From Chrysemys picta bellii (lineage: Eukaryota > Chordata > Testudines > Emydidae): a stretch of 64,000 nt of DNA. Below the pieces are notes generated by a model. That model was given only the letters and a program-made list of their open reading frames with translations, ran no database searches and was not told where the DNA came from. Below are positions 17,721 through 28,264 of this stretch, piece after piece; position 1 is the stretch's first letter; each line of letters begins with the position of its first letter. The stretch spans positions 55,085,439-55,149,438 of the forward strand of contig NC_088800.1 of the NCBI RefSeq assembly GCF_011386835.1, in the 5' to 3' direction. The position numbers were made by a program, and so were the translations under genes.

Positions 17721-20051
17721 GCTCTTCTTTTTAATTAATTTGTAATTAATTTATATTGTCAAATAGGTAATCATGTACAGGTTTTCCATGGGTAACTGGA
17801 CTCCCCAGGCCACTGCATGCTTGTTTTGCTAGCTTTTCTCAGAGAACTGGGGTAGCTTCATTTAGAATGTTGCAGCCTCACTACTTACCAACACAAAACC
17901 TTCTGTGCTGCCTGCAGCCACCTCACCTTGTGCTGCAGCTGGTTATTTTGCACACTATTCAGGGTTGTGATAGTCGGCACTTGGAAGTAGTACATTGTTT
18001 ATTCCTCTGTGTGTGTCAGGAAGTGGTTTTGGTGCTTTTCTTCCAGAGTCAGTACTGAACCAATGTCCCTGTATTATACTTTGGGGGCACTGTGTTGCTG
18101 GAAATGCTCTCTTTTGGGTAAGATCTAAATCTAGGTACTGACTAGTAAAGAATTCTTCGACCCTTTTCACAAAGATAATAAGGCTATTAGTGCAGTGTTC
18201 TGTCTGAACTGCAACATTGGTAATTCTACCTTCCTAAATTTACCCGTCAGTTTCCTTTGGGTAGCATTCCCGATCATCCTACACTATTATGTAATGTGGC
18301 TAGATGATTGCATGTTCCATCTCCGAGATGGCTGCAGTTAACGGGTAGATGGAAGATATCCTTGTGTTTACTGTAATTGTTAGTAAAGGACTTTTAAGGT
18401 CCTTCAGTATGGAAGTATTTATAGTATTCTAGAATCTATTATAATCAGAGTGCTGTTAACAGTACACACAAGTGTGAAGAACTGGCATCAGCCACTTCTA
18501 CCTCCAACTCCCTGTCCAAATTTAATTCTGCAAAGAGCTTTGAAAATGGCATTTCTCTGAGACCTCTTACTGTCCCCACCTCACTGTAATGCTTCCATTG
18601 TGAGATACATGAATAACACATTTGTCATAACTGCTATGTATTGAGACTTGTTACCAACATAGTTGAATTGTTTAATGCATTGTAACTGTCTGTTACTGGC
18701 CCCACTTGATATCTCTTGGGCACATCTGGCTTGATGGAAGCTTCCTGTTCTAAGAACAATGGAGGATTTAATTTGATGTAATATGTATCTCAAACATTAG
18801 AAAGCTGGCCAATCAAATAGTACAGTTGCGCAAGGCCTTGCCTCAACACTCATTGGTACCGCCCATGTGCTTTTTATGAACAGGACAGCAAAATTAACCC
18901 TAACTGTGCTTTGTTTATTGTGGTCACTGAATCACTGGGCAAAACTGACTAAGGAGAGTCTATAGAATCTTGTTACAATGCTTGTGACTGAAACACTGCA
19001 AAGTAAGGCCATTCTTAGCCCAGCAGCCTCGTCTCTGACCTGAACAGAGCCTGTAACAAGGGCTGCCTCACTTCACTCCATAGCCAACTTGGCAGGGGAC
19101 ATTGCTATTGCACTCTGAAGAAAATATGGCTTAGTCCTGTCTGGCCAGTGGCATGTGGCTGAGACTTAGAGTTAGAAACACTTCCCTGAAGTACAATACC
19201 TTTTTTTTTTAAGGGGGTTAAGTATGTGGAAACACCCATTCTTTATTCTGTACGTTACCTAAAACTACTTTTGGTTAGAAGCTGCAATTTGGGGTTGGAA
19301 GTGCTACTATTTCATGCCTCTGTGCAGAAATATTCTATACTGGTTCCCATAGGAACTTGCACACTGGTACAGGCCAAAGATCTGCCTAGGCAGGCATCCC
19401 AGTTGGGCATCCTGTCTCAGTGACCAATTCCAGATACTAGAAAGGAATGTGTAAAGTTCTCATAATGCACTTCTGCATCAGGGATTTTCTTTCCTGACTT
19501 CAGCTGTTGATTAGACTGTACCCAGAAGCATGTGGCTTGACAAGCCTGGCTGGTAGCTTTAGTCCTAGCTGGAGATGCAGATGTTCTTGTTTACAGGTGT
19601 CTAATTTTTCTCTAGTCGTGCTCTAATACTTGTTCCTGCTTAAAATCTTGTAGTATTAAATAGCTTTTTTTTTTTTTGGTCAGAGTATTATACTCATTTA
19701 GTATTAATATGAACATCTATAGCACTATACAGAAATAACTGCACCAGACTGCTCAGTTTTTTTGCTCTGCTCATACTAGACAATATCTGGACAAACTTTG
19801 GGGTTGGATCTTGCAGTCTTAATCCCCTCACTACTTGACCAGCTTCTGAGCAGTTAATCTCAAGCCTCTCTGGAATGAGGCATTATGGTAATATTGTCTT
19901 TAATAAGTTCCATAGAATGAATGGGATATGACACACAAATGCTCATGGTTCTTTGGGACTCAGTAAAGTAGGTCAGTTATTACCTTAACACAAAACAGAA
20001 ATGATGGACGAGACAGTACAAATGTTGGGCACAAGCACTCTTAATCAATGG

Positions 20052-20225
20052 ATCTTAAAGAGCTTTACAAGCCTCAAATCATGAATCAGGTATCGTTTGC
20101 TTTTTATGGATGGGGAAACTGAGATACAGTCCATAAATGACTCCCCAAGTCACATGGCATCAGAGATCGAGCCAGGAACTGAACTTTGTAGACCCATACT
20201 CTAACAACTAAACCTAAGTATTTGT
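20052..20225 (-). repeat. MIR-like SINE, antisense
   Basis: GATGGGGAAACTGAGATACAG, CCCCAAGTCACATGGCA, AGCCAGGAACTGAACTTTG and CTCTAACAACTAAACC appear in the order of an antisense MIR, including the reverse complement of its tRNA-like head. Confidence 0.65.
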
Positions 20226-20489
20226 TTTAGTAACTTCACTGGGAATTCGTAGAGTAAACCTGACGAGTACTCAAATTGGAGTGAAGTTAGAGATGCCTGT
20301 AATTTTGGATGGATTATTCAGAAAGGGTTTACACTTATTGCAGATGTATACAGCTTTTGTCCTGGAAAAGGCTGTTTTCAGAAGCATAGAATTCTCAACT
20401 TCCTTTTTCCCACAGGATCTCTCTTGATTATCAAGCCCCTCCGTGTGAATGGTACGGAGGTGTACTATAATGTTGTAGTGCAGGGAAGC

Positions 20490-21637
20490 ATTAGATGTGG
20501 TATATTTTTGACTTTAGTAAGACTTTTGATATCGTCTTGCATGATCTTCTCATAAACAAACTAGGGAAATACAACCTAGATGGAGCTACTATAAGGTGGG
20601 TACATAACTTGTTGGAAAACCATTCCCAGAGAGTAGTTCTCAGTGGGTCACAGTCAAGCTGGAAGGGCATATCAAGTGGGATCCAACAAGGTTCAGTACT
20701 GAGTTCGGTTCTGTTCAATATCCTCATCAGTGATTTAGATAATGGCATAGAGAGTACACTTACAAAGTTTTGCAGATGATACCAAGGCAGGAGGGGTTGC
20801 AAGTGCTTTGGAGAACAGGATTAAAATTAAAAATGATCTGGACAAACTGAATTTCATCCCGTTTACTTCAGATCATTTCTCCAGTGAGGACAAATGCAAA
20901 GTATTCAACTTAGGAAGGAACAATTAATTGCACACATACAAAATGGGAAATGACTGCCTAGGAAGGAGTACTGCAGAACGGGATCTGGGGGTCATAGTGA
21001 ATCACAAGCTAAATATGAGTCAACAATGTAACACCGATGCAAAAAAGTGAACATCATTCTGGGATGTATTAGTAGGAGTGTTGTAAGCAAGACACGAGAA
21101 GTAATGCTTCTTTTCTGTGCAGATAAGGCTTCAGCTGGAGTGTTGTATTCAGTTCTGGGTGCCACATTTCAGGAAAGACATGGACAAATTGGAGACAGTC
21201 CAGAAGAGAGCAACAGGAATAACTAAAGGTCTAGAAAACATGACTTATGAGGGAAGATTGGGGAAAAAATGTTTGTTTAGTCTGGAGAAGAGAAGACCAA
21301 GGGGGAACATGATAGTATATAAAAGGTTGTTACAAGGAGGAGGGTGAAAAATTGTTCTCCTTAACCTCCTGAGGATAGGACAAGAAGCAATGGGCTTAAA
21401 TTGCAGCAAGGGAGGTTTAGGTTGGACATTAGGAAAAACTTCCTAACCATCAGGGTAGTTAAGCACTGGAACAGATTGTATAGGGAGGCTGTGGAATCTC
21501 TGTCACTGGAGGTTTTTAAGAACAAATTAGACACCTGTCAGGAATGGACTAGTTATTACTTAGTCCTGTCTTGAGTGCTGGTTACTGGACTAGATGACCT
21601 ATTGAGGACCCTTCCAGTTCTGATTCTATGTTTACAG
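20490..21637 (+). mobile_element. CR1 LINE, 5'-truncated, sense
   Basis: The copy starts inside the reverse transcriptase. Blocks such as DFSKTFDIVLHDLLINKLG, SGIQQGSVLSSVLFNILISD and, further on, QFWVPHFRKDMDKLE with ITKGLENMTYEGRL match the other CR1 copies here. The 3' end, GGACTAGATGACCT...TTCTGATTCTATG, is the CR1 tail. Premature stops interrupt the frame (one follows KFCR where the FADD block should be), so it is inactive. It lies in sense in HMOX2 intron 1. Confidence 0.9.
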
Positions 21638-21737
21638 CCATGAGTGGCTGCCTGAGAATCCGGCTACCACCCAAGGGAAATCGGGAGGATAGGCATTTAA
21701 TCTAGATCTTGGCCTGGTCTTTTGGGGAATATCATTA

Positions 21738-21998
21738 CTAAGGGCTGGTCAACAATGGGAACTTACATCGGCAGAGCTATACCTCTCAGGGGTCTGAAAA
21801 ATCCACACACCTGAGCAACGTAGTTAAGCTGACCTAAACCCCTGTGTAGACAGCGCTAAATTGATGGAAGAATTCTTCCATCAACCTAGCTGTTGCCTTG
21901 CGGGGGGGGGGGGGTGATTATATACACCATCGGTGTAGGTAGTGACCACATTGCAGCACTTCAGCTGTGCTGCTGTAGCATTTTCAGTGGAGTACACG
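21738..21998 (+). mobile_element. MITE-like DNA transposon, family A copy 1
   Basis: It begins CTAAGGGCTGGTC and shares GTGTGAAAAATC...ACACCCCTGAG..., CTGACCTAA and TGTAGACAGC with the copy at 59,402-59,605. It contains a G tract at about 21,902-21,914. The right end is not sharp. No coding capacity. Confidence 0.6.
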
Positions 21999-22151
21999 AA
22001 GTAATGAGTGGAAGAGAGTTTCACTCTCTCCAGCTCATCAGGAGCTGCAGGCTGGCAGCTAAGTGACTGTTACCTTTGCTTATCTAGGAGGCATATCTCT
22101 TTAAGACAGGCAGAGCTGTCCTGAGAGCCTACTAATACTGTGACTCTAGGG

Positions 22152-22795
22152 AAGTGGTTCTCAAACTGCGGGTCGCAACCCAGTACTGGGTCGCAGAATG
22201 TAAGGCGCTGGGCCGCAGCGCCAACCGGGCCATTAAAAGTCCCAGCAGTGGTGCTGCCTAGCTAAGGCAGGCTAGTTCCTACCTGTTCTGACACCGTGCT
22301 GTGCCCCGGAAGCAGCCAGCAGCAGGTTCGGCTCCTAGGTGGGGTGGCCACGGAGCTCCATGCGCTACCCCCTTCCCGAGCACTGGCTCTGCATTCAGAG
22401 GGGGCTGTGCCTGTGGGGCAAGAGCTGCATGGAGCTGCTTGTATGCCTCCACCTAGGAGCCGGACCTGCTGCTGGCCACTTCTGGGGTGCAGCATGGTCC
22501 GCGGTGCCAGGACAGGCAGGCAGCCTGCCTTAGCACCCCCACTGCGCCACTCACCGGGAGCCGTCCAAGGTAAACCCATGCCCCAATTCCCTGCCCCAGC
22601 CTTGAGCCCTGCCAAATCCAGAGCCGCTTCCTGCACCCCAAACCCCTCCTCCCTAGCTCCATCCCAGAGCTGGCACCCTCAGCCCAGAGCCCCCCCACGT
22701 CCCAAATCCCTCATCCCCTAGCTCCGTTGGGTCATCGTGAGCATCAACAATTTTCTCCAACTGGGTCACCAGAAAAAAAAGTTTGAAAACCACTG
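22152..22795. mobile_element. Non-autonomous hAT element with 8-bp duplication
   Basis: The ends are AAGTGGTTCTCAAACT at 22,152 and AGTTTGAAAACCACTG at 22,795, flanked on both sides by CTCTAGGG (22,144-22,151 and 22,796-22,803). The interior is GC-rich and Pro-rich in translation, with no transposase. Open frames of up to 141 codons inside it are composition artefacts. Confidence 0.9.
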
Positions 22796-22803
22796 CTCTA
22801 GGG

Positions 22804-24150
22804 AATGGGAATCTAGTCTGTTCCGTTCACTTAGCAGCCAGAGTCTAGAACCGATGGTAGGAGGGTAAATATGCCAAGTTAGTATGACTCCTTATTTTCA
22901 AGTTCCCATGCCCCATGAATGAATTCAAGCCTTGGAGAGGGTTGGCCTCCTTCCTAGGATGTGCTGGCCTGGGACTTTGACAACCACTATGGAGGTATTT
23001 CAGTTTTTTAAAATTATCAGTTTAACCTTTGGAAACTTAGTGTTTTGAGAGGGGTTTTCTCCAGCACATGGCTCTACATCATATGCAGGTCTACAGGAAC
23101 TGGTGCCCTTTTTAAAGGATAAATTACATGAAAATGGAGCTAGAAGAACCCTGTTGTAATCAGTTACATGAAAATGTAAAATGAAGGTGCTTTTTTGGGA
23201 CTTATCAATCTTTCAAGGTCTGTTTGCCTCTACAACACTATCTCCTGCACATGCTATATGCTTCATAACTAACAGTGCTATGCTATACCATTTTTATTTC
23301 TCCGGTACACAAGCTATGGGAAAGTGCCTGTGTTAAAGAAAATCCGATACGTGTATGGAGAGGAGACTATAAAGTTTCGTAGCAGCAAGTACTTGAAAGC
23401 AACTAAACCGTATTGTGAATTTGCCAAGGAAAATGCTGGTCTTAGAAAATCTGTGAGAGAGGAGTCCAAAGGCCACTCTGGGTCTATTTTGTAAACAAAT
23501 AATCCCACCAAGAGTCAGTGTTGTATAAAACCCGGTTGCTAAGAACCTTTATCAAACCATGTTACTGTGGCTTATCTCATGCAGTTCCTCTTGCCTGTCT
23601 TTTTTTTTTTTTTTCAGTCTATTCTTGTTCAGTTTGCTTCCCTTTACACTAAAGATTTTGCTTGGGGGGTTTTTTTGTTTTGGTTTTTAATCTCTGTATA
23701 GTTGAGTGAGTGGAAGTGGTGCCAGAGCAGCTCTCTGAACACTGCCCCTGCCTTTGTGAAGAGTACTGTGCAATCTCTTCCCTACCAGATGTGCTGCATT
23801 GCAGGGGGAAAGGCTTTACTCCCCTGCTGAAATGGCTTAACTGGTGTAACTTGCTGCAGTGCCAGAGATGCTCTGCTTCCATATCAGTAGCGGTTCTAGA
23901 TCTGTATACGGAGGTGACATACCATTTCTCCAGAAGTTTGGTTTATTTTCTGGGGAACATAAGACTGAACTCTTTGAACAATTGGGCTTTGATGCAAATT
24001 TCTGACTTTAAAATCTGAATTTTGAAATATTGGCGCAGGGACTAGAGCAAGTTAAACTGTTAAATCAAATGCTGTCTGAGATTTCAGCTGTAAGGAAGCA
24101 CTATGCAGACAAGGTTGATCTGCTGCTGTCTCTATGCATGTGTCTAGAGC
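22804..24150. other. Intronic DNA with a repeated block
   Basis: It holds one copy of a diverged local repeat (23,736-23,874) that recurs at 27,222-27,416, and an exon-like frame at about 23,270-23,494 described in the findings. No accepted gene. Confidence 0.4.
23736..23874 (+). repeat. Diverged repeat pair, copy 1
   Basis: The segments GAACACTGCCCCTGCCTTTG, CTACCAGATGTGCTGCATTG and TGTAACTTGCTGCAGTGCCAG match the block at 27,222-27,416 in order, at an estimated 80-90 percent by eye. Relative to the second copy it lacks about 50 bp in the middle. Origin unknown. Confidence 0.7.
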
Positions 24151-24274
24151 AGGAGACATTTTATTTCCATCCCCATTTTGGCCAGACTTCCTTGTGTGAG
24201 CTTGGGCAAATCACTTAACCTCTCTGCCTTAGTTCCTCCTTGTAAAGTGAGATTAATTAACGCCTCAGAGGGGC
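24150..24274 (+). repeat. MIR SINE, left part, split by LTR
   Basis: GTGTGAGCTTGGGCAAATCA and CTTAACCTCTCTGCCTTAG are the MIR core. The element is cut at 24,274 by the solo LTR and appears to resume at 25,110 with GGGGTGTTAAGCAAAATTAA. Confidence 0.75.
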
Positions 24275-25109
24275 TGTCATAACTATAAAGGGAAGGGCAA
24301 CAGCCCTCCTGTGTACAATACTATAAAATCCCCCCTGGACAGAGACTCCAAAATCCTTTTACCTATAAAGGGTTAAGAAGCTCAGGTAACCTGGCTGACA
24401 CTTGACCCAAAGGACCAATAAAGGGACAAGATACTTTCAAATCTTGGTGGGGGGAAGGCTTTTGTTTGGGCTCTTTGTTTTGGTGGTGGTTCACTCTTGG
24501 GACTGAGAGGGACCAGACATCAATCCATGCTCTCGAAATCTTTCTGAACAAGTCTCTCATATTTCAGACTTGTAAGTAAACATCCAGGCAAGGTGTGTTA
24601 GTTTTATCTTTGTTTTCTCAACTTGTAAATGTACCTTTTACTAGGGTGTTTACTCTGTTTGCTGTAACTTTGAACCTAAGACTAGAGAGGGTTCCTCTGG
24701 GCTCTTTAAGTTTGATTACCCTGTAAAGTTATTTTCCATCCTGATTTTACAGAGATGATTTTTACTTTTTTCTTTAATTAAAAGCCTTCTTTTTAAGAAC
24801 CTGATTGATTTTCCCTGTTTTTTAGATCCAAGGGGGTTGGATCTTGATCCACCAGGAGTTGGTGGGGGTGGGGGTGTGTGTGTGTGTGGGGGGGATGGTT
24901 AATTTCTCCTTGTTTTAAGATCCAAGGGGTTTGGATCTGTATTCACTAGGGAATTGGTGAAGAGTCTCTCAAGGCTACCCAGGGAAGGGAATCACCACAT
25001 TGGGAGTGGTGGCAGCGGACCAGATCCAGGCTGGTAGTTAAGCTTATAAGTTTTCATGCAGGCCCCCACATCTGTACCCTAAAGTTCAGAGGGGGAAGGA
25101 GCCTTGACA
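24275..25109 (+). mobile_element. Solo LTR (835 bp) inserted in a MIR
   Basis: It starts TGTCATAACTATAAAGGG and ends GGAGCCTTGACA, with flanking GGGGC (24,270-24,274) and GGGGT (25,110-25,114), a 5-bp duplication with one difference. TG...CA ends and a 5-bp duplication fit an endogenous-retrovirus-type LTR. No internal region is present. It includes GGACCAATAAAGG near 24,412 and a GT-rich simple stretch near 24,870-24,885. Confidence 0.75.
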
Positions 25110-25114
25110 GGGGT

Positions 25115-25611
25115 GTTAAGCAAAATTAAATATCTGTGTAGCTCTTGCAAACAGTATGTGTTCTACTTATCAAGTAGCTGTTAGAGCATGCATGTTTGCT
25201 GTTGGAACTGAGGAGGGAATAAAAGAAAGGGAATGAGGAAAATAAGGACATAATTGCAGAGACAAAGCTCGGAAAGCTTTGTAACTCTGGCAGGCTTACC
25301 ATATCCAACAGAAAACCTGTGAAGTAGGCTGGCTTTCCAGGAGGAGTGAAGATTGGGGGCACTGCCTGGCTTGTGGGGGGATTGATAATAGAGAAACAAG
25401 GCTGTGACCTCTAAATCAGAAATTTGAATCTGGCTCAGTTTGACATTGACAAAATTACCATACGAAGAGTGTTGGCAGTGAAATGAGATGCTGGGTCTTA
25501 GTCCAGTTCCCATTAGGCAAGTGTCTTCAGCATAATAGCTATCGCAATTTGGGGCAGTTGGTATTCTTAGTAGAGGCCAAAGATTGCATGAATTATAATT
25601 GTGGTCACTGT
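25115..25611. other. Intronic DNA without recognised features
   Basis: The first 40 bases are probably the rest of the split MIR. I see nothing else. Confidence 0.4.
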
Positions 25612-26244
25612 AGGTATGTCTACACTGTGATTAGATACCTGCAACTGGCATGTGCCAGCTGACTTGGGCTCCCAGGGCTTTGGTAGACCAGGTGTCAGCA
25701 ACCTTTCAGAAGTGGTGTGCCAAGTCTTCATTTATTCACTGATATTTAAGGTTTCGCATGCCAGTAATACATTTTACATTTACAGGGGCCGGCGGACGGA
25801 ACCCCAGACTGGCAGCAGGCTGAGCGGGCTGGTGGCCAGGACCCGGGCTGGTGGATGGAAACCCAGACTGGCAGCGGGCTGAGCAGCTCAGCTCGCTGCC
25901 GGCCTGGGGTTCCGGCTGCTGGCCCTGCTCAGCCCACTGCCAGCCTGGATAGACGGAACCCCGGGCTGAGCGGGGCCAGCATCAGGGACACCGGCAGCAG
26001 GGACCCTGGCTGGCAGGGACCGGCGGACGGAACCCCAGACCAGTAGCAGAGTGCTACTGAAAATCCGCTTGCGTGCCGCCTTTGGCACACGTGCCATAGG
26101 TTGCTGACCCCTGGGCTAGTCCCTCCCATCTCACAGGGTCCTGGAGCCCAAATATCTGTACTGCAGTTAACAGCCCCTTAGTGCAAGCCCGAGTCAGGTG
26201 GCACAGGCCAGCCATGGGTTTTTAATTGCAGTGTAGACATACCC
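25612..26244. mobile_element. MITE-like element hosting a nested hAT insertion
   Basis: The left end AGGTATGTCTACACTG (25,612) and the right end CAGTGTAGACATACCCT (26,244) are inverted repeats; next to them AGCTGACTTGGGCTC and GAGTCAGGTGGCACAGGCCA are also complementary. A separate hAT element occupies the interior at 25,689-26,113. No coding capacity. Confidence 0.75.
25689..26113 (+). mobile_element. Nested non-autonomous hAT, family B copy 1
   Basis: The ends are CAGGTGTCAGCAACCTTTC and AGGTTGCTGACCCCTG. The left part shares AGAAGTGGTGTGCCAAGTCTTC with the reverse complement of the element at 41,978-42,273, so both belong to one family. The flanks TGGTAGAC and GGCTAGTC are at best a decayed 8-bp duplication (5 of 8). 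The interior contains repeated GCCGGCGGACGGAACCCC-like units. Confidence 0.75.
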
Positions 26245-26894
26245 TGTGAGTGGTGGTGCCTTCAGGTTTAGGCAAGGCACATTGTGCAGGGCTGGCTTAT
26301 CTGGCTATTGCTTGTGCTGTACGTGTTGTGTATCGCTTAAGGCTTCAGTCTTCAGGACATTCCAGCTGGAACCTCTTGCTTGGAAAACTTTGTTACTAAA
26401 AAGTTAGAGAAAGTAGTGCGGGAGGTAGGGCAGTTACTGGAAGGCTGAAGGAGAGGGTTAGGAAACCAGAGGTCATTAACTGGAAGGGCAGTTATCAATT
26501 TATAATTGATCCATCCTTTTTGTGTGTTTGTGCTTCAGACTGGAAGCTGGGGTCAGAGCTGCCAATTCTGGCTTCACATTAACTAGTGTGGCCTGCTCTG
26601 CACAGTCTTATCTCATTTACTGTTTTCCCAGCCTCAGAACATAGACATGTAGGATTAAAACAAGCTTTCTTAAGGTGAGCAGTGACCTACATATCAGGCT
26701 CATAGTGAGGTGATTGGGAGACACAGTATAAGAGGATGAAATGTGTTTGGTCAGACAGTGTTTAGCACAGATGCTTTCTAAATAATAAGCAGTGGCTTGG
26801 TCTGTGCCCAGCTGCCTTCTGGCATTATCTGTCAGCTCTGCCATCTTCTACTCTTAACTTAGTGGTGATTAGTGTCTATCAGCTAATTGGTTTG

Positions 26895-27005
26895 TTTCCC
26901 ATTTTACAGATTGGGGGGTGGGGAAACAGGCCGAGTGGTTTACCCAAGGTGTCAGTGAGTCAAAGCTGGTAATAAAAGCCAGATGTTTGGCTCTTAGTCC
27001 TTAAT
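26895..27005 (-). repeat. MIR-like SINE fragment, antisense
   Basis: CCATTTTACAGATTGGGG, GGGGAAACAGGCCGAGTGG and TTACCCAAGGTGTCAG are the antisense MIR core. Confidence 0.6.
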
Positions 27006-27221
27006 ATTGCATCTGTTGCACGGCATACTACTTTATCTCAAGCTTTTTCAAATAGTCCTTTTTTTAAGCCTATTGAATAATTGGGATATATTATTTGGGA
27101 GAGTCCATGCTGAACAGAATAATTTTAAGGGGAACCAAATAAAAATGCTTCAGCTGCATAGGAGTTTTGCTTTCTCATGCTCTTTGGACAGGTGTGGAGG
27201 CTGTCCCAGAAAGCCAGGCTA

Positions 27222-27416
27222 GTGAACTCTGCCTCTGCCTTTGTGAAAAGAACTGTGCAATTTGGAGGCCTGTTTTGCTAGCATTGTTTTGCGGTCCCAT
27301 GACCCATTTCTCTTCCCTTCCAGATGTGCTACGTTGCAGAGGGAGAGGCTTTGTTAATTCCCTGCCAAGCTGCCTGCCTTTGTGGCTTAGCTGCTGTAAC
27401 TTACTGCAGTGCTAGT
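27222..27416 (+). repeat. Diverged repeat pair, copy 2
   Basis: Longer partner of 23,736-23,874, with an extra block GGAGGCCTGTTTTGCTAGC... between the first and second conserved segments. Same orientation. Confidence 0.7.
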
Positions 27417-28124
27417 AGGAAAGAGGAGAGGCTGCATGTTGCTGATTGCAGCTCAAATCCCAGAAACTAAAGCTGAAAAAGATCTAGGGAGGAGGGTTGT
27501 TTCCCTTCCTTCCCCGGGTCAATCACTCTGCTCTAAATCTTACCTTTCTGCAGATGGCCTAGGGATTTTGTTGTTGTTGTTGTTGTTGAAGTCCTGGTGG
27601 AAAAGTGTCTTGCTCAGAAGTATCATCATGCAGGCTGGTGAAATACAGGTCTTCTAGTCTGCTCAGCTGATCCACCGAACCCTGAGTGGGAAGCCTAACT
27701 TGGATTGCTTGCTGAGTCACGGGTCTCTTTCTTGCACAACGTTATGGTTTATTAGTATGCGAGCTGCTTTGTTATGCACTATATGAAACTCTGAGCTGAG
27801 GCTGTCAGTGCCTTTGCTTAGAGTTGCCAGAGGGTACACAAGGTTCTGTGTTTTCTAAGGCAGTGTTGGACCATAAACAGGTAAGCTTGTATTATGCTGT
27901 ATATCCTTGAGTCCACTGAGGGAGAATGTCAAGAGCACAGCTCTGTCGACTGACCATGCATGTGTTTGAGTGAGTTAAGGCTTTTTCAGCTTTGCAGCAT
28001 TTGGTGCTTTCCTTCACCCCCACTCCTCATTCAGGAATCTTCTGCTTTATTAAAGTCAAGTTTTTGCTCTTCAGTCACTTAGTGTTGCTGAAATAACTGA
28101 ATGATGAACTCTGGCTGTTTCCAG

Positions 28125-28264
28125 ACAGGACTAGAAAAGTGAAGAGAACATTAGGAAGATCAGGTCTCTGGAGAGATGCCGTCTGATGTAACGGAAGCCT
28201 CTGAGGGGGTAGATGAGGCAGAGAATGTCCACTATGAGGAAACAGAAGAGGATGACAATGTCAG
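28125..28264 (+). CDS. HMOX2: HMOX2 coding exon 1
   Basis: The ATG is at 28,176 and the donor follows at 28,265 (GTGAGT). It encodes residues 1-29 plus two bases of codon 30. The 5' boundary is uncertain: CTGTTTCCAG at 28,115-28,124 is the best acceptor, with an alternative four bases later. It encodes a short acidic leader ([11 protein letters not shown], then EETEEDD). Confidence 0.9.

Larger units (their letters stand above)
15703..20050. other. Long intronic stretch of HMOX2, few features
   Basis: Mostly AT-rich, apparently single-copy intron. It contains a MIR-like segment at about 16,265-16,440, a T run at about 16,978-16,994, and a (TA)n microsatellite at about 17,680-17,715. No exon with matching phase and splice sites was found. 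Confidence 0.45.
26246..28124. other. End of HMOX2 intron 1, with repeats
   Basis: An antisense MIR-like stretch lies at about 26,895-27,005 and the second copy of the local repeat at 27,222-27,416. A (GTT)n run is at about 27,570-27,590. No other feature recognised. Confidence 0.45.

Noticed and set aside
22262..22721. Open frames of 81-141 codons on both strands
   Set aside because: Wholly inside the non-autonomous hAT element 22,152-22,795; no transposase motifs.
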